From the NCBI GenBank assembly GCA_022482785.1, contig JAKVON010000016.1, forward strand, positions 1 to 47,643: 47,643 bases of DNA. The letters run 5' to 3'. Position 1 is the stretch's first letter. Every line of letters begins with the position of its first letter. The notes beneath the pieces were generated by a model, which saw only the letters and a program-made list of their open reading frames with translations, did not search any database and had not been told where the DNA came from. Shown here piece by piece: positions 34,488 through 43,470 of the stretch. A program made the translations under genes and the position numbers. The DNA comes from Atopobiaceae bacterium. GTDB lineage: Bacteria; Actinomycetota; Coriobacteriia; Coriobacteriales; Atopobiaceae.

Positions 34488-35285
34488 ATGATCAAGCTCA
34501 TCGCATCGGACATGGACGGAACGCTGCTCGACGAGAACTCGCAGGTGCCGCCCGAGACGTACGAGCTCATACGACAGCTCCGCGCCCATGGCGTCCACTT
34601 CGTCGTCACGTCGGGCAGGCGCTATGACACCCTGCAGGAGTTCTTCAGGCCGGTCGTCGACCAGATGGACTTCGTCGCGTCCAACGGGACGCAGGTCTTC
34701 GTCGACGGCACGATGGTCGACCGCGAGGTCTTCTCCCATGCCGCGGTGCGTCGCCTCGAGGCGACGGTGCGGCTGTTCGACTGCCTCCACCTGGTCCTCT
34801 ATGACCGCACGACGAGCTTCCTCTACGACGACACCGACAAGTACGAGCGCGAGATCGACAAGGACCTCCCCAACGCCGAGCGCGCCACGGAGGTCCCCGG
34901 GCCCGAGGTCAACATCATCAAGGCGTCGATCTTCTGCGATGACGAGGCCTATCTCATGGACATGGCCTACGCGCTCGGCCGCGAGCTGGGCGACGACTTC
35001 GTCTTCGCCCCCTCGGGCAAGAAGTGGATCGACCCCCTGCCCATCGGCATCAACAAGGCCACGGGAATCAAGCAGGTCATGGCGGCCCACGGCATCTCGG
35101 CCGAGGAGGTCATGGCCTTCGGCGACGCCATGAACGACTACGAGATCCTCCGGTTCGTGGGCCGCTCCCGCGCGATGGGCAACGCCCGCTACGGCATCAA
35201 GCAGGTGGCCGAGGAGACGATTGGCACGAACGTCGAGCACAGCGTCCAGAAGGCCATGCGCGAGGTGCTTCGCGCGGTCGAGTAG
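34488..35285 (+). CDS. Cof-type HAD phosphatase
   Basis: A 265-residue cytosolic phosphatase of the Cof/YidA type (HAD IIB cap). Motif I DMDGTLL at residues 8-14, motif II VVTSGR, the conserved Lys in PSGKKW and motif IV FGDAMNDYEIL are all intact. GGGGG precedes the ATG at 34488. The substrate is a sugar or nucleotide phosphate, not predictable from sequence. A related gene follows after 14 bases. Confidence 0.9.
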   Translation: MIKLIASDMDGTLLDENSQVPPETYELIRQLRAHGVHFVVTSGRRYDTLQEFFRPVVDQMDFVASNGTQVFVDGTMVDREVFSHAAVRRLEATVRLFDCLHLVLYDRTTSFLYDDTDKYEREIDKDLPNAERATEVPGPEVNIIKASIFCDDEAYLMDMAYALGRELGDDFVFAPSGKKWIDPLPIGINKATGIKQVMAAHGISAEEVMAFGDAMNDYEILRFVGRSRAMGNARYGIKQVAEETIGTNVEHSVQKAMREVLRAVE

Positions 35286-35299
35286 CGAAGGAGCGAGCC

Positions 35300-36229
35300 A
35301 TGTCACAGCCCAGGAGAAGCGACCAGGACGGTCCCCATATCAGGCTCGTCGCCTGGGACATGGACGGCACGATCCTGAGGCCCGTCCATGCCGCCCCCTC
35401 CGAGACCGCCCTCTTCGCCCATGCCCTCGGCGAGAGGAGTATCCTGTTCGTGCCCGTGTCCTCCCTGCGCCTGGACGACGCCCGGAACGCCTCGGGCGAG
35501 GGGTTCGACTTCTGCTCGCTCGTCGCCGCGTCCGGGGCGCAGATAGCGGAGGGCCTCTCCACCCTCAAGACCTGCGTCATCCCCCGCGACGACGTCATCC
35601 GCCTCGTCGATGCGGTGCGCTCCCTGGAGAACGCCGTCTGCATCGTGTCGCCCGCGACCGGCCCGCACCTCGTCCTCGGCAAGACGCCCGGCGACGAGAG
35701 CCTCGAGGAGTTCGACCGCACGACGGGGGGCGCATTCGCCAACAGGCACGTCGTCGACTCCCTGCCCGAGGGCTTCGAGGCGGTCGCCGCCTGCGTCGCC
35801 CACTCCGGGCACAGCCCCAGGGAGGTGGTCTCGTACCTCGAGCCCGTCTCCGCGAGCCTCGCCTTCGTCCCGAACGGCGAGCATCTCATCGGCGTCTCCC
35901 TCAAGGGGATGGACGAGGGGATGGGCCTCGCCTGGCTCATGGAGCGCAACGGCGTCTCCCCCGAGGAGGCCATGGCGTTCGGCGGCACCGCCGCGGGCGC
36001 GAGCATCTCGGACACGGTCTCCTACATGGTCGCCACGGCCGACGCCGCCCCGGAGGTCCAGGAGAGGGCGAGCTTCTCGATCGGCCCGAGCGAGGGACAC
36101 TCGGTCCAGCTCGCGCTCGGCGAGATGATCAACGTGATAGACCGCGAGGGCGCGCTGACCCCTCGCGGCATGCTCGCCGCCCTCGAGATCGCCGGCTGGA
36201 ACGGGCGCACGCGCCCGCGCAAGTCATAG
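35300..36229 (+). CDS. Degenerate HAD-family protein
   Basis: A 309-residue protein similar to its upstream neighbour. Motif I is intact (WDMDGTILRP). Motif IV is altered: where the neighbour has FGDAMND, this has FGGTAAGASISD, so the Mg-binding acids are missing. Catalysis is probably lost or changed. A GAAGGAG site precedes the ATG at 35300. It may be a regulator or a paralog in decay, and the reading frame is otherwise intact. Confidence 0.7.
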   Translation: MSQPRRSDQDGPHIRLVAWDMDGTILRPVHAAPSETALFAHALGERSILFVPVSSLRLDDARNASGEGFDFCSLVAASGAQIAEGLSTLKTCVIPRDDVIRLVDAVRSLENAVCIVSPATGPHLVLGKTPGDESLEEFDRTTGGAFANRHVVDSLPEGFEAVAACVAHSGHSPREVVSYLEPVSASLAFVPNGEHLIGVSLKGMDEGMGLAWLMERNGVSPEEAMAFGGTAAGASISDTVSYMVATADAAPEVQERASFSIGPSEGHSVQLALGEMINVIDREGALTPRGMLAALEIAGWNGRTRPRKS

Positions 36230-36240
36230 GCTCGCGCGCC

Positions 36241-36852
36241 TCAGCGCCTGAGGTGGGCGAGGAGGTCGGTGGGGGTGGTCCGCCCGCTGCGTATCCCGAG
36301 GACCGCCGGCATATGGGCAAGCATCATGAGCCCGAGCAGGACGAGCCCGGCCACGACGCCGTCCAGGCTGCCGGCAAGGCAGGCGAGGGCCACGAACGCT
36401 GCCGGGATGACGATGGCGCCGACGCAGAGGTACTTGCCGAAGAGGACGGCCAGCCCGCCTGCCACGGTCGCGGCGATGCCCAGGGGCGGCATGGCCAGGA
36501 TGATCGCCGTGCAGGTGGTGGCGACCCCCTTCCCGCCGGAGAAATGGTGCCAGCAGGGGTAGTTGTGCCCGAGCGTCACCCCCACGCCCGCCCAGATCGC
36601 GCTCGCGTCTCCCAGCTCACCGCCGAACGCCGCCCGGGCGACGAGGACGGGAACGAGCGTCTTCGCGACGTCCCCCGCCAGCGTGACGAGCGCCCATCGG
36701 GTGCCGATGGTGGCCCCCACGTTTGCCATTCCGGGGTTGCCGAGCCCAACGTCGAAGGCGCTCCTTCCGCGGACGTGGCGCATGACCGCCTCTGCCGTGA
36801 GGAAGCATCCGAACGGGTAGCCGATCAGGACGCAGAGAAGCCGAGCGATCAT
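36241..36852 (-). CDS. plsY: Glycerol-3-phosphate acyltransferase PlsY
   Basis: A 203-residue integral membrane enzyme with about six membrane spans. It uses acyl-phosphate to acylate glycerol-3-phosphate, the first step of phospholipid synthesis. Family motifs are GNPGMANVG and GHNYPCWHHFSGGKGVAT. ATG 36852 with AAGGAG eight bases upstream gives the typical N-terminus. An in-frame extension upstream lacks a ribosome site. It is divergent from the next gene across a 161-base gap. Confidence 0.92.
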   Translation of the reverse strand: MIARLLCVLIGYPFGCFLTAEAVMRHVRGRSAFDVGLGNPGMANVGATIGTRWALVTLAGDVAKTLVPVLVARAAFGGELGDASAIWAGVGVTLGHNYPCWHHFSGGKGVATTCTAIILAMPPLGIAATVAGGLAVLFGKYLCVGAIVIPAAFVALACLAGSLDGVVAGLVLLGLMMLAHMPAVLGIRSGRTTPTDLLAHLRR

Positions 36853-37013
36853 CGCCGCGCTCCTTTCGTGGGCGTCGTCCTCCGTTGTCGGAATACGTAC
36901 CCGCATTCCTTGTGCAGTTGGAATCTCCCGCGGCATTCGTGCGAGAATAGCGTTACGAGGAAACGCCATGAAGCGTTCCTCTCCGTAGCAGGCATGCGTC
37001 CGAGAGGTTGCAG

Positions 37014-38357
37014 ATGAGCAAGTCTCAGGATTCCAACGGCAACGACCGTCTGGGCAAGAAGCTGTTCTCCCAGGGAACCGTCGAGGTGGGACCCTCGAGG
37101 AACGAGGCCACGCCCGAGAGCGACGACGAAGAGATCCTGAAGGAGCTCGACGTCGACGCCGCCGACGAGGAGGAGTCCCCCGTCGCCGGCGCCTCCCGTC
37201 CCGAGGGCCCGTCCTCCACGCGCTCCAAGGGGGGCTCTGGCGCGAGGACGGCCATCATCGTCGCCATCGTCATCGCCGCAGCGGCGGCACTCGCCTACTT
37301 CGTGCTGCTTCCCCCCTCGCTCTCCAACGACGAGATACTCTCGCACTTCGATACGACCTCCCTCGTCGCCGGCGGCCTCACCAACTCGGCCTATGCGAAC
37401 AACGGGGGCTACACGGTCTCCGACACGCGCGTGACCTCGGTCGAGGAGGTCTCCAAGAACGAGAAGATCGCCCATGTCGAGGCGAAGCTCGAGAACACCA
37501 ACTTCGAGGTCGTCGCCGAGTGTGACCAGGACTACAAGCGCGAGACGTCGGCCTGGGAGGCGGGCGCCGTCACCGTCGCCTCCGTCAAGGCGACGCCCAT
37601 CACCAGCGTCGACTCGAGCCGCGTCATCGACGACATCGACACGGTCCTCGGCAAGGTCGCCGACAAGTCGGGCGTGCGCCTCGTCGACCTGTACTCCGGC
37701 GGCACCTTCCAGGTCACCTCAAACAACCTCGACTCCGACAAGAAGGTGGCCACGGTCATCCTGAGCGCCAGGAAGTCGAACGACCTCTCGAGCTACTCGG
37801 GCAACATCACGGCGACCTTCACGTACAAGGAGGGGAAGGGAACCGTGGGCGATGCCGGTGCCTGGGAGCTCACGAGCGCGAGCGCCGACGACGCGGCTTG
37901 GAACCAGACGTACAACTCGCTCGTGGGCACCTGGAAGGGGACGCTGGCGAGCACGGCCACCTCGTCGCTCATCATGAACACGGGCCTCTGCAACGCAGGC
38001 AAGGCGACGCCGTTCACCATGACGGTCGACAGCATGGACGCCGCCACGGGAACGATGGTCGCATCCTGCTCTTTCGTCTCGCACAACCATGCGGCGATCT
38101 CCAAGAACGCCGATACGACCACGGGCGACGTGCAGGTGAACCTCACGAACGTGACGATTAACCTCGACCCGCAGACGCTCACCGGCACCTACGAGTACAC
38201 GGGCACCGACGCGTCCCAGGGCACCTACACCATCACGCTCGCGAATGCCTCCGGGGTGTGGAAGGCGCAGGTGGCAAGCGGCCTGCTCGAGACCGGGACG
38301 CTCGCTGGCATAGGGCATGTCACCTTCACCGACGTCTACTCCCTGGCGCGCCAATAG
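37014..38357 (+). CDS. Single-pass membrane protein with large extracellular domain, unknown
   Basis: A 447-residue protein. Residues 1-77 are charged and disordered, and one transmembrane helix at 79-100 (AIIVAIVIAAAAALAYFVLL) places the remaining 350 residues outside. The external part is rich in Thr, Ser and Asp with repeated beta-strand-like segments and Asn-rich turns, as in secreted adhesin-like domains. ATG 37014 has gagaggttgcag as ribosome site. The family is unrecognised; an envelope role is likely. Confidence 0.7.
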   Translation: MSKSQDSNGNDRLGKKLFSQGTVEVGPSRNEATPESDDEEILKELDVDAADEEESPVAGASRPEGPSSTRSKGGSGARTAIIVAIVIAAAAALAYFVLLPPSLSNDEILSHFDTTSLVAGGLTNSAYANNGGYTVSDTRVTSVEEVSKNEKIAHVEAKLENTNFEVVAECDQDYKRETSAWEAGAVTVASVKATPITSVDSSRVIDDIDTVLGKVADKSGVRLVDLYSGGTFQVTSNNLDSDKKVATVILSARKSNDLSSYSGNITATFTYKEGKGTVGDAGAWELTSASADDAAWNQTYNSLVGTWKGTLASTATSSLIMNTGLCNAGKATPFTMTVDSMDAATGTMVASCSFVSHNHAAISKNADTTTGDVQVNLTNVTINLDPQTLTGTYEYTGTDASQGTYTITLANASGVWKAQVASGLLETGTLAGIGHVTFTDVYSLARQ

Positions 38358-38388
38358 GGGAGACGTTCGGGAGGTCTCGTTCCGCGTC

Positions 38389-38416
38389 TTGCGTAACGTC
38401 GAGGTTTTGCTATAGT
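38389..38416 (+). promoter_or_regulatory. Promoter of tRNA-Phe
   Basis: TTGCGT at 38389-38394 and TATAGT at 38411-38416 with a 16-base spacer, 26 bases before the tRNA. Confidence 0.7.
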
Positions 38417-38442
38417 GAACAGGCCGTGAGAGCGGACATAGC

Positions 38443-38518
38443 GGTTGGGTAGCTCAGTTGGTAGAGCAGGGGACTGAAAATCCCCGTGTCGGGGGTTCAA
38501 TTCCCTCCCCAACCACCA
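38443..38518 (+). tRNA. tRNA-Phe (GAA)
   Basis: A 76-base cloverleaf: acceptor GGTTGGG/CCCAACC, D arm GCTCAGTTGGTAGAGC, anticodon loop CTGAAAA (anticodon GAA), T arm GGGGGTTCAATTCCCTC and encoded ACCA. Confidence 0.96.
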
Positions 38519-38527
38519 GGATGAAAC

Positions 38528-38563
38528 AGCAGGTCAGTCGTATAAAAGCGGCTGGCCTGCTTT
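38528..38563 (+). terminator. Terminator of tRNA-Phe
   Basis: AGCAGGTCAG pairs with CTGGCCTGCT (one G-T), then TTT. It lies 10 bases past the tRNA. The gap to 39036 also contains the palindromic element, and nothing else supportable. Confidence 0.65.
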
Positions 38564-38637
38564 GCTATGCGCGGGGCATGGGGCGACTGGCAAGAAGGCG
38601 GCCCGATGCCGCAACGTCGGGAGAAATGCGATCAGTA

Positions 38638-38714
38638 CCACTCGCGGCTCCTGGCGACCTGCGGCTCCGTCCCGCCGCCGGCGGGCCCACCCGCACTTTC
38701 GTGGTACTGATCGC
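38638..38714. repeat. Palindromic intergenic element, copy 2
   Basis: GCGATCAGTACCAC at the left end and GTGGTACTGATCGC at the right end are exact reverse complements (14 bases). The core GGCGACCTGCGG is shared with the copy at 21309-21395. Both lie in intergenic regions. Confidence 0.65.
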
Positions 38715-39036
38715 ACTCGCGGGCAGGTGGGAGAATCGATAAAAGTCGGGTTTTAGGGACAGCCTGCGGTTTGTGTATCAACTCGGAAATTGCAACGCAG
38801 GCTGCTCCCCGCGTGCCACCACGCGCCGCAACCCCTGACGGCACTGCCCGCCCAAGGCCGTTTTCCCCTCCATTCGGCTTTGTCTTTGCAAGTCGGATTT
38901 ATGTCGGGCATGACCGGACAGGCTCTCCGCCTCGTACTGCCGCGAAACCGGGGGCCTTCTGTCACCAGCTTGTCTAAATCGTGTCGAACCCATCCTGTAG
39001 GCTGGCCTCTCGCACGGTCCAGGAGGAAGGGGAGCG

Positions 39037-41832
39037 ATGAGAAGGCGAATGACGGTGCTTGCGGTCTTGATGGCATTGAGCATGTTGGCTGGAGCATTTG
39101 GCCTGGCAACGCAGGCATATGCCTACGAGCAGAGCCAGGTAGGCGCAACAGGCATGTTCAACCCTGGCGGGTTCGAGGTCTCGTTCATGGACGCGAGGCT
39201 CAAATCGTACGCATTCACCCAGAACAAGGCGCAGAACGTCAAGGCCTATGAGGGAGAGTACCTCTGGGACGAGATGGGCAGCATGGCTGCGAAGCCCCGG
39301 CCGGATTCTGTGAGCATCAGGATTCCCGTCGACGCGGGAAAGTCCCCGACGCTTGCCGAGGGGCAGGCTGCCCTCGACGGGGTGTCTTTCGAGGTCGTTT
39401 TCTCAAATCTCGGCACCTACAAGGGGAAGGGCGTTCAGGCGAAGATCGCCGTCTCCGATTTCAAGGACTGCCTTCCCGAGCAGAGGGGCAACGGCCATCC
39501 GAATGGCTTCGCTCGGGCGGACGCTGCCACGAAGGCGCTTCTCGGCGACACGAATGGGGTCGGGTACTGCTTCTGCGCCACGGCAAGCAATCTCGTTCGT
39601 CACGAGGCCATGACTTTCTACGGCACCGAGAGCGAGGAGATGAGCATCGAATACCAGTACGAAGATGGAACCCCCATCATCCTGGACTCTGCTGACAGGC
39701 TCCTCGTGTCAATCTCGAGCCTCGACCGTGACGGGGCGCCCGGCGATGGCGGGGCGGAGGGGGTCCAGCTCCATGGGGCGTTGAGAGGGTGGACCTCGTC
39801 GAACACGTCGGTCGTCCGCGGCAGCCTCACGAGCGGCCTCGATGGGCTCGGGCTCAACGGCAGCTACATAGATTCGGATGCCAGCCCGACCTATTTCGGA
39901 ACCACGCGAGACGCGGGGTACTCCCAGTGGCTCGACAAGTCGGTGACCTACGAGGCTGATACCTCGAACGGCGAGGCCAGGACCTCCTTCAGGATCATCG
40001 ACCAGGTCGGGGCCATCGGCTTCCCGCTCAATGCCACGCCGCTCACCGCCTTCGTCCCCGAGAGACCCACGAAAAGTGTCGACAAGGCGCAGGCATCCGT
40101 GGGAGACGAGGTGACCTACACTATCTCGCAGAAGGTCAACCAGACAGGCGACAGCGCCCTCCAGTCGTACTCCTACTCCGCCTGGAGCTTTGCCGATACG
40201 CTCGACGACGCCTTGGGCTACCGTTCCCTCAGGGTGATCGATGGCTCGGGGACAGACGTCACGGACCAGGGCACGGTGGGGACGAATGGCCAGAAGGTCA
40301 CCTTCTCCTTCTCCGACCAGTACCTCAAGTCCATGGCGCTTGACGGGTCGACCTATCGGTTCGTCCTCGTTGCCGGCATCCGCTCCGCCCACGGCGGGCA
40401 GGAGATTCCCAACAAGGCCACCGTCACCTTCAACAACGACTACGCGCAGGATACCAACACCGTCGTGACGACGGTCCCCGCCAAGGGGGACATCGCGCTC
40501 TCCAAGTCCTCGGCGTTGCCGGCGACGACCGACGGCAACGCGAGCTACTCCCTCGCAGGCGCCACCTACGGCGTCTACTCCGACGAGGCCTGCACCAAGC
40601 TCGTGACCACGATGGAGACGGACGCCTCGGGGCATGCGAGCGCGACGGGGCTTGACGCGGGGGACTACCACGTCAAGGAGATCGCGGCATCGAGAGGCTA
40701 CGCCCTCGATGACTCCGCTTACGCGGTTGAGGTGAGACCCGATGTCGCGACGCCCGTGAACGGGGAGGCGGGGGTCGTCGAGATGCCCCAGAGCGATGCG
40801 GTCGACCTCCTGTTGCAGAAGAAGGACGCCGAGACCAAAGGCGCGCCCGCCCAGGAGGGGCTCTCCCTCGCAGGGGCTCGCTACGAGGTCACCTACTACC
40901 CGGGCCACTATGATGGGGCAAAGGATGCCCAGGCATCGGGAAGGGGGCTCAGGAGCTGGGTCTTCGTGACGGATGACGCGGGCCGCATCGAACTCTCGGG
41001 ATCGAGGAGGATCTCGGGTGACGACCTGTATGCGAACTCCCAGGGAGCGGCCGTGCTTCCGGTGGGAAGCTACGTCTTCCGAGAGATCGAGGCGCCCGCT
41101 GGCTATCAGCTGGGCGATGAGCCCCTCTTCGCCGAGGTCACCTCGGCGGGCACGTCCGAGCAGGTCGATACCTACACGGTTCCGCTCTCGCTCGAGATCC
41201 CCATCCATGGGCAGGTCATCCTCTCGAAGTCGTCCGACCCGGCCGATGGCACGAAGGTCGTTCCCGGCCAGCGGATCACCTATACGCTCGTCCTCACGAA
41301 TGGCAGCGACGTTCCCGTCGAAGACGTCGCCGTCTTCGACGCGGTTCCCGACCACGCCTCCTATGCCGACGGCTCCGTGTCGGCAGAGGACTCGGGAACG
41401 TTCCTTCGCGAGCGCAACGCCGTCTCCTGGGTCGTTCCCTCGCTCGGGCCCGGAGAGAAGGCAACGATGAGCTTCGCCGTCACCGCGAGCCTTGACGCGG
41501 AGAGGGGACTTGCCATCACGAACATGGCGAGCTGGGATGCCGATCATCCCAGGCTTCCCGAGGAACCCCTGCCCAAGACGTCGAACAAGGTGGAGCATGT
41601 CGTGGACATCTCCGACGATCCCGCAGAAACGCCTGCCGACGAGGATGATTCGCTTCCCGGGAGCGGAGGGGCGGATGGCACGGGGGCTCTGGGGAAGACC
41701 GCTCGGCTTCCGCAGACCGGACAGACCATCGTCTCCCTCCTTCTCCTGGCCCTCGGCGCGGCCCTGTCCGTCTGGGGGTGGGTCCGCTGGCATGATGACG
41801 GAGGGCTTCCTCCGGCTCCCAAGGTCTATTAG
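39037..41832 (+). CDS. LPXTG-anchored pilin-like surface protein (isopeptide/SpaA type)
   Basis: A 931-residue cell-wall-anchored protein. A signal peptide (1-29, cut after AYA) is followed by an adhesin-like N-terminal domain (30-345). DUF11/Cna-type domains include VGDEVTYTISQKVNQ, GDIALSKSSALP, SLAGATYGVYSDEAC and VLSKSSDPADGTK. The C-terminus has LPQTG at 891-895, a hydrophobic helix and a basic tail, the classic sortase signal. Lys/Asn/Asp pairs for isopeptide bonds are likely but I did not map them. A strong aggaggaaggggag site precedes the ATG. The sortase gene follows after two bases. Confidence 0.88.
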   Translation: MRRRMTVLAVLMALSMLAGAFGLATQAYAYEQSQVGATGMFNPGGFEVSFMDARLKSYAFTQNKAQNVKAYEGEYLWDEMGSMAAKPRPDSVSIRIPVDAGKSPTLAEGQAALDGVSFEVVFSNLGTYKGKGVQAKIAVSDFKDCLPEQRGNGHPNGFARADAATKALLGDTNGVGYCFCATASNLVRHEAMTFYGTESEEMSIEYQYEDGTPIILDSADRLLVSISSLDRDGAPGDGGAEGVQLHGALRGWTSSNTSVVRGSLTSGLDGLGLNGSYIDSDASPTYFGTTRDAGYSQWLDKSVTYEADTSNGEARTSFRIIDQVGAIGFPLNATPLTAFVPERPTKSVDKAQASVGDEVTYTISQKVNQTGDSALQSYSYSAWSFADTLDDALGYRSLRVIDGSGTDVTDQGTVGTNGQKVTFSFSDQYLKSMALDGSTYRFVLVAGIRSAHGGQEIPNKATVTFNNDYAQDTNTVVTTVPAKGDIALSKSSALPATTDGNASYSLAGATYGVYSDEACTKLVTTMETDASGHASATGLDAGDYHVKEIAASRGYALDDSAYAVEVRPDVATPVNGEAGVVEMPQSDAVDLLLQKKDAETKGAPAQEGLSLAGARYEVTYYPGHYDGAKDAQASGRGLRSWVFVTDDAGRIELSGSRRISGDDLYANSQGAAVLPVGSYVFREIEAPAGYQLGDEPLFAEVTSAGTSEQVDTYTVPLSLEIPIHGQVILSKSSDPADGTKVVPGQRITYTLVLTNGSDVPVEDVAVFDAVPDHASYADGSVSAEDSGTFLRERNAVSWVVPSLGPGEKATMSFAVTASLDAERGLAITNMASWDADHPRLPEEPLPKTSNKVEHVVDISDDPAETPADEDDSLPGSGGADGTGALGKTARLPQTGQTIVSLLLLALGAALSVWGWVRWHDDGGLPPAPKVY

Positions 41833-41834
41833 TC

Positions 41835-42542
41835 ATGGAGGGTGGCGTCTCGGGAATCGTCTCCCGCGCGGCGGTCCTCGCCGGTTGCGTCGTCGTTGCG
41901 CTGGGTCTTGCGCTGGTCGCCTCGACCCTCGGAACGGAGCACGCCTATGGGAGGCTTTCGAGGGAGGTGGTCCATGATGGGGATGGGGTCGATTGGGACG
42001 TCCTCGGAAGTGCGGACGAACCCGTCGTCGGCTGGGTCTCCGTCGAGAACACGGCCATCGACTATCCGGTCGTGCAGGGAGACGACGAATACTATCTGAG
42101 CCATGACCTCTGGGGCAACCAGAGCGAGGCGGGGTGTCCCTTCCTTGCGGCAGGCGCGAGCCCCGACGTCGGTGCCCAGCTCGTGTTCGGCCATCACATG
42201 GCCTATACGACGGCCATGTTCTCCGAGCTTTCCGACGCGTGGGGCCAGGAGGCGTTCGAGGGCATAGGGGATTGCGTCTGGGCGACACGGAGGCAGCTGG
42301 TGCGTCTTGAGCCCCTCTGCGCGCTTCGGGTCGACGCCGCAGACGAGGACGTCCGACGGGTCTCCTTCTCCGGCGCGGCCGAGATGCGGGCCTGGCTGGG
42401 AGGGCTTGCGGGCAGGGCGAGCGCACGCGTACCGTCCTGGATGGAGAGGGCGTCTCGCGTCACTCGCGTCGTCACGCTGGTGACCTGCTCGAGCAACGTC
42501 ACTGGCCAGAGATGGAGGACTGCCGTCGTGTTCGCCAGGTGA
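41835..42542 (+). CDS. Class B-type sortase
   Basis: A 235-residue transpeptidase with an N-terminal membrane helix (AAVLAGCVVVALGLALVAS). The fold markers are DYPVVQGDDEYYLSHDLWGN, the catalytic His in FGHHM (about residue 118), the catalytic Cys in TLVTCSS (about 218), and the Arg in WRTAVVF. The long YPVVQ...D..YL.HD...  pattern is that of class B. It starts two bases after the pilin stop, so it is probably dedicated to anchoring or polymerising that protein. Confidence 0.88.
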   Translation: MEGGVSGIVSRAAVLAGCVVVALGLALVASTLGTEHAYGRLSREVVHDGDGVDWDVLGSADEPVVGWVSVENTAIDYPVVQGDDEYYLSHDLWGNQSEAGCPFLAAGASPDVGAQLVFGHHMAYTTAMFSELSDAWGQEAFEGIGDCVWATRRQLVRLEPLCALRVDAADEDVRRVSFSGAAEMRAWLGGLAGRASARVPSWMERASRVTRVVTLVTCSSNVTGQRWRTAVVFAR

Positions 42543-42565
42543 GATGTGAAGTTGTCGCGTGCCGT

Positions 42566-42593
42566 TTGACAGCAGGGGAATCGCTGCTAGTAT
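42566..42593 (+). promoter_or_regulatory. Promoter of initiator tRNA-Met
   Basis: A consensus TTGACA at 42566-42571 and TAGTAT at 42588-42593, 16-base spacer, 29 bases before the tRNA. Confidence 0.7.
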
Positions 42594-42622
42594 TACTTCT
42601 TGCGCTTAGCAGCGCTCCACAT

Positions 42623-42699
42623 TGCGGGGTGGAGCAGTCTGGTAGCTCGCCGGGCTCATAACCCGGAGGTCATCGGTTCAAATCCGGTCCCCGCGACCA
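42623..42699 (+). tRNA. Initiator tRNA-Met (CAU)
   Basis: A 77-base cloverleaf. Anticodon stem-loop CGGGCTCATAACCCG has the three consecutive G:C pairs of initiator tRNAs, and the T arm CATCGGTTCAAATCCGGT is normal. The acceptor ends are TGCGGGG and CCCCGCG, so position 1-72 is U-G, not the usual C-A mismatch. ACCA is encoded. Confidence 0.92.
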
Positions 42700-42705
42700 A
42701 AAACA

Positions 42706-42740
42706 TGCAGGTCATCGGCTTGTCCGATGGCCTGTTTTCT
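42706..42740 (+). terminator. Terminator of initiator tRNA-Met
   Basis: GCAGGTCATCGG pairs with CCGATGGCCTGT (one mismatch), then TTTTCTTGTTTT. A clear Rho-independent terminator. Confidence 0.8.
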
Positions 42741-42746
42741 TGTTTT

Positions 42747-43031
42747 GCACCAAGGCCTTTGGTGCGCGCGCACCAAATAGCGTGCAAATGGGCTTTCTAT
42801 GGAGGCCAATCCGCTGCAAGATATCACGGCGCTGCCAACGGTGCCAGGCGATTCCAGACTGCCTCAAATCGGTCATCGAGAGATGCTCTCGACGTTCCCG
42901 CAGCTTCTTGCCAAGGGCGCAAGGATGGTCGTTCTGTGACTCTCGACCCTGCAAGATGCTAGAAGACCCTAGGCCCTTCTCCTTGTGATGCCGTGTGAGC
43001 AAATCGCCCTAGTCTGCGCCTTGCACCAAAT
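42747..43031. repeat. GCACCAAA repeats after the tRNA
   Basis: GCACCAA occurs at 42747-42753, inverted at 42759-42765 and again at 42770-42778 and 43023-43031 (GCACCAAAT both times). The 42741-43055 gap has no gene. Such motifs next to a tRNA and an excisionase-like gene may be recombination sites, but no attL/attR pair is identified. Confidence 0.35.
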
Positions 43032-43055
43032 CGACGGCAGAAGATCGGAGCGAGG

Positions 43056-43295
43056 ATGACAGCGAGTCATATGGCACCATACGGCGAGGTCGGAGTTTCG
43101 CCCAGGCGCGAGCCTGAGCTCATAGGCGTCAGGGAGGCAGCGGATATCCTCAACGTCTCCTCCCGGACGGTAACGAGGCTCTGCGCCCTCAGCAAGATCA
43201 GGAGCGTGAAGGTCGGCTTCCAATGGCGCGTCAACCGTGCCGCCCTCATGCGCTATGCAGGCCTCGAGGAGGGCCGCGACGATGGGGAACTGTGA
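43056..43295 (+). CDS. Excisionase-like HTH protein
   Basis: A 79-residue DNA-binding protein with a single MerR/HTH_17-type helix-turn-helix (LIGVREAADILNVSSRTVTR, then LCALSKIRSVKVGFQWRVNR). Such small proteins act as excisionases or regulators in mobile elements. It lies at the left end of the region between the initiator tRNA and the dnaC-like gene. No integrase is visible nearby, so assignment as excisionase is by fold only. Confidence 0.75.
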   Translation: MTASHMAPYGEVGVSPRREPELIGVREAADILNVSSRTVTRLCALSKIRSVKVGFQWRVNRAALMRYAGLEEGRDDGEL

Positions 43296-43470
43296 GGAGA
43301 TCGCCTCAGAGTGCAGCGGTATGTGGGACATGAATTACTGTCCTTGTCATGCGCTAACGTCAAATGACCCATGGCTGGCAAACGAGGCTGAGACATCCTA
43401 TCCACTGGCCCATGGGATTAGCTGCGCCTACGTGCCGGCCGTCCACCCCTCCGATTGGAGATGATCGGTC

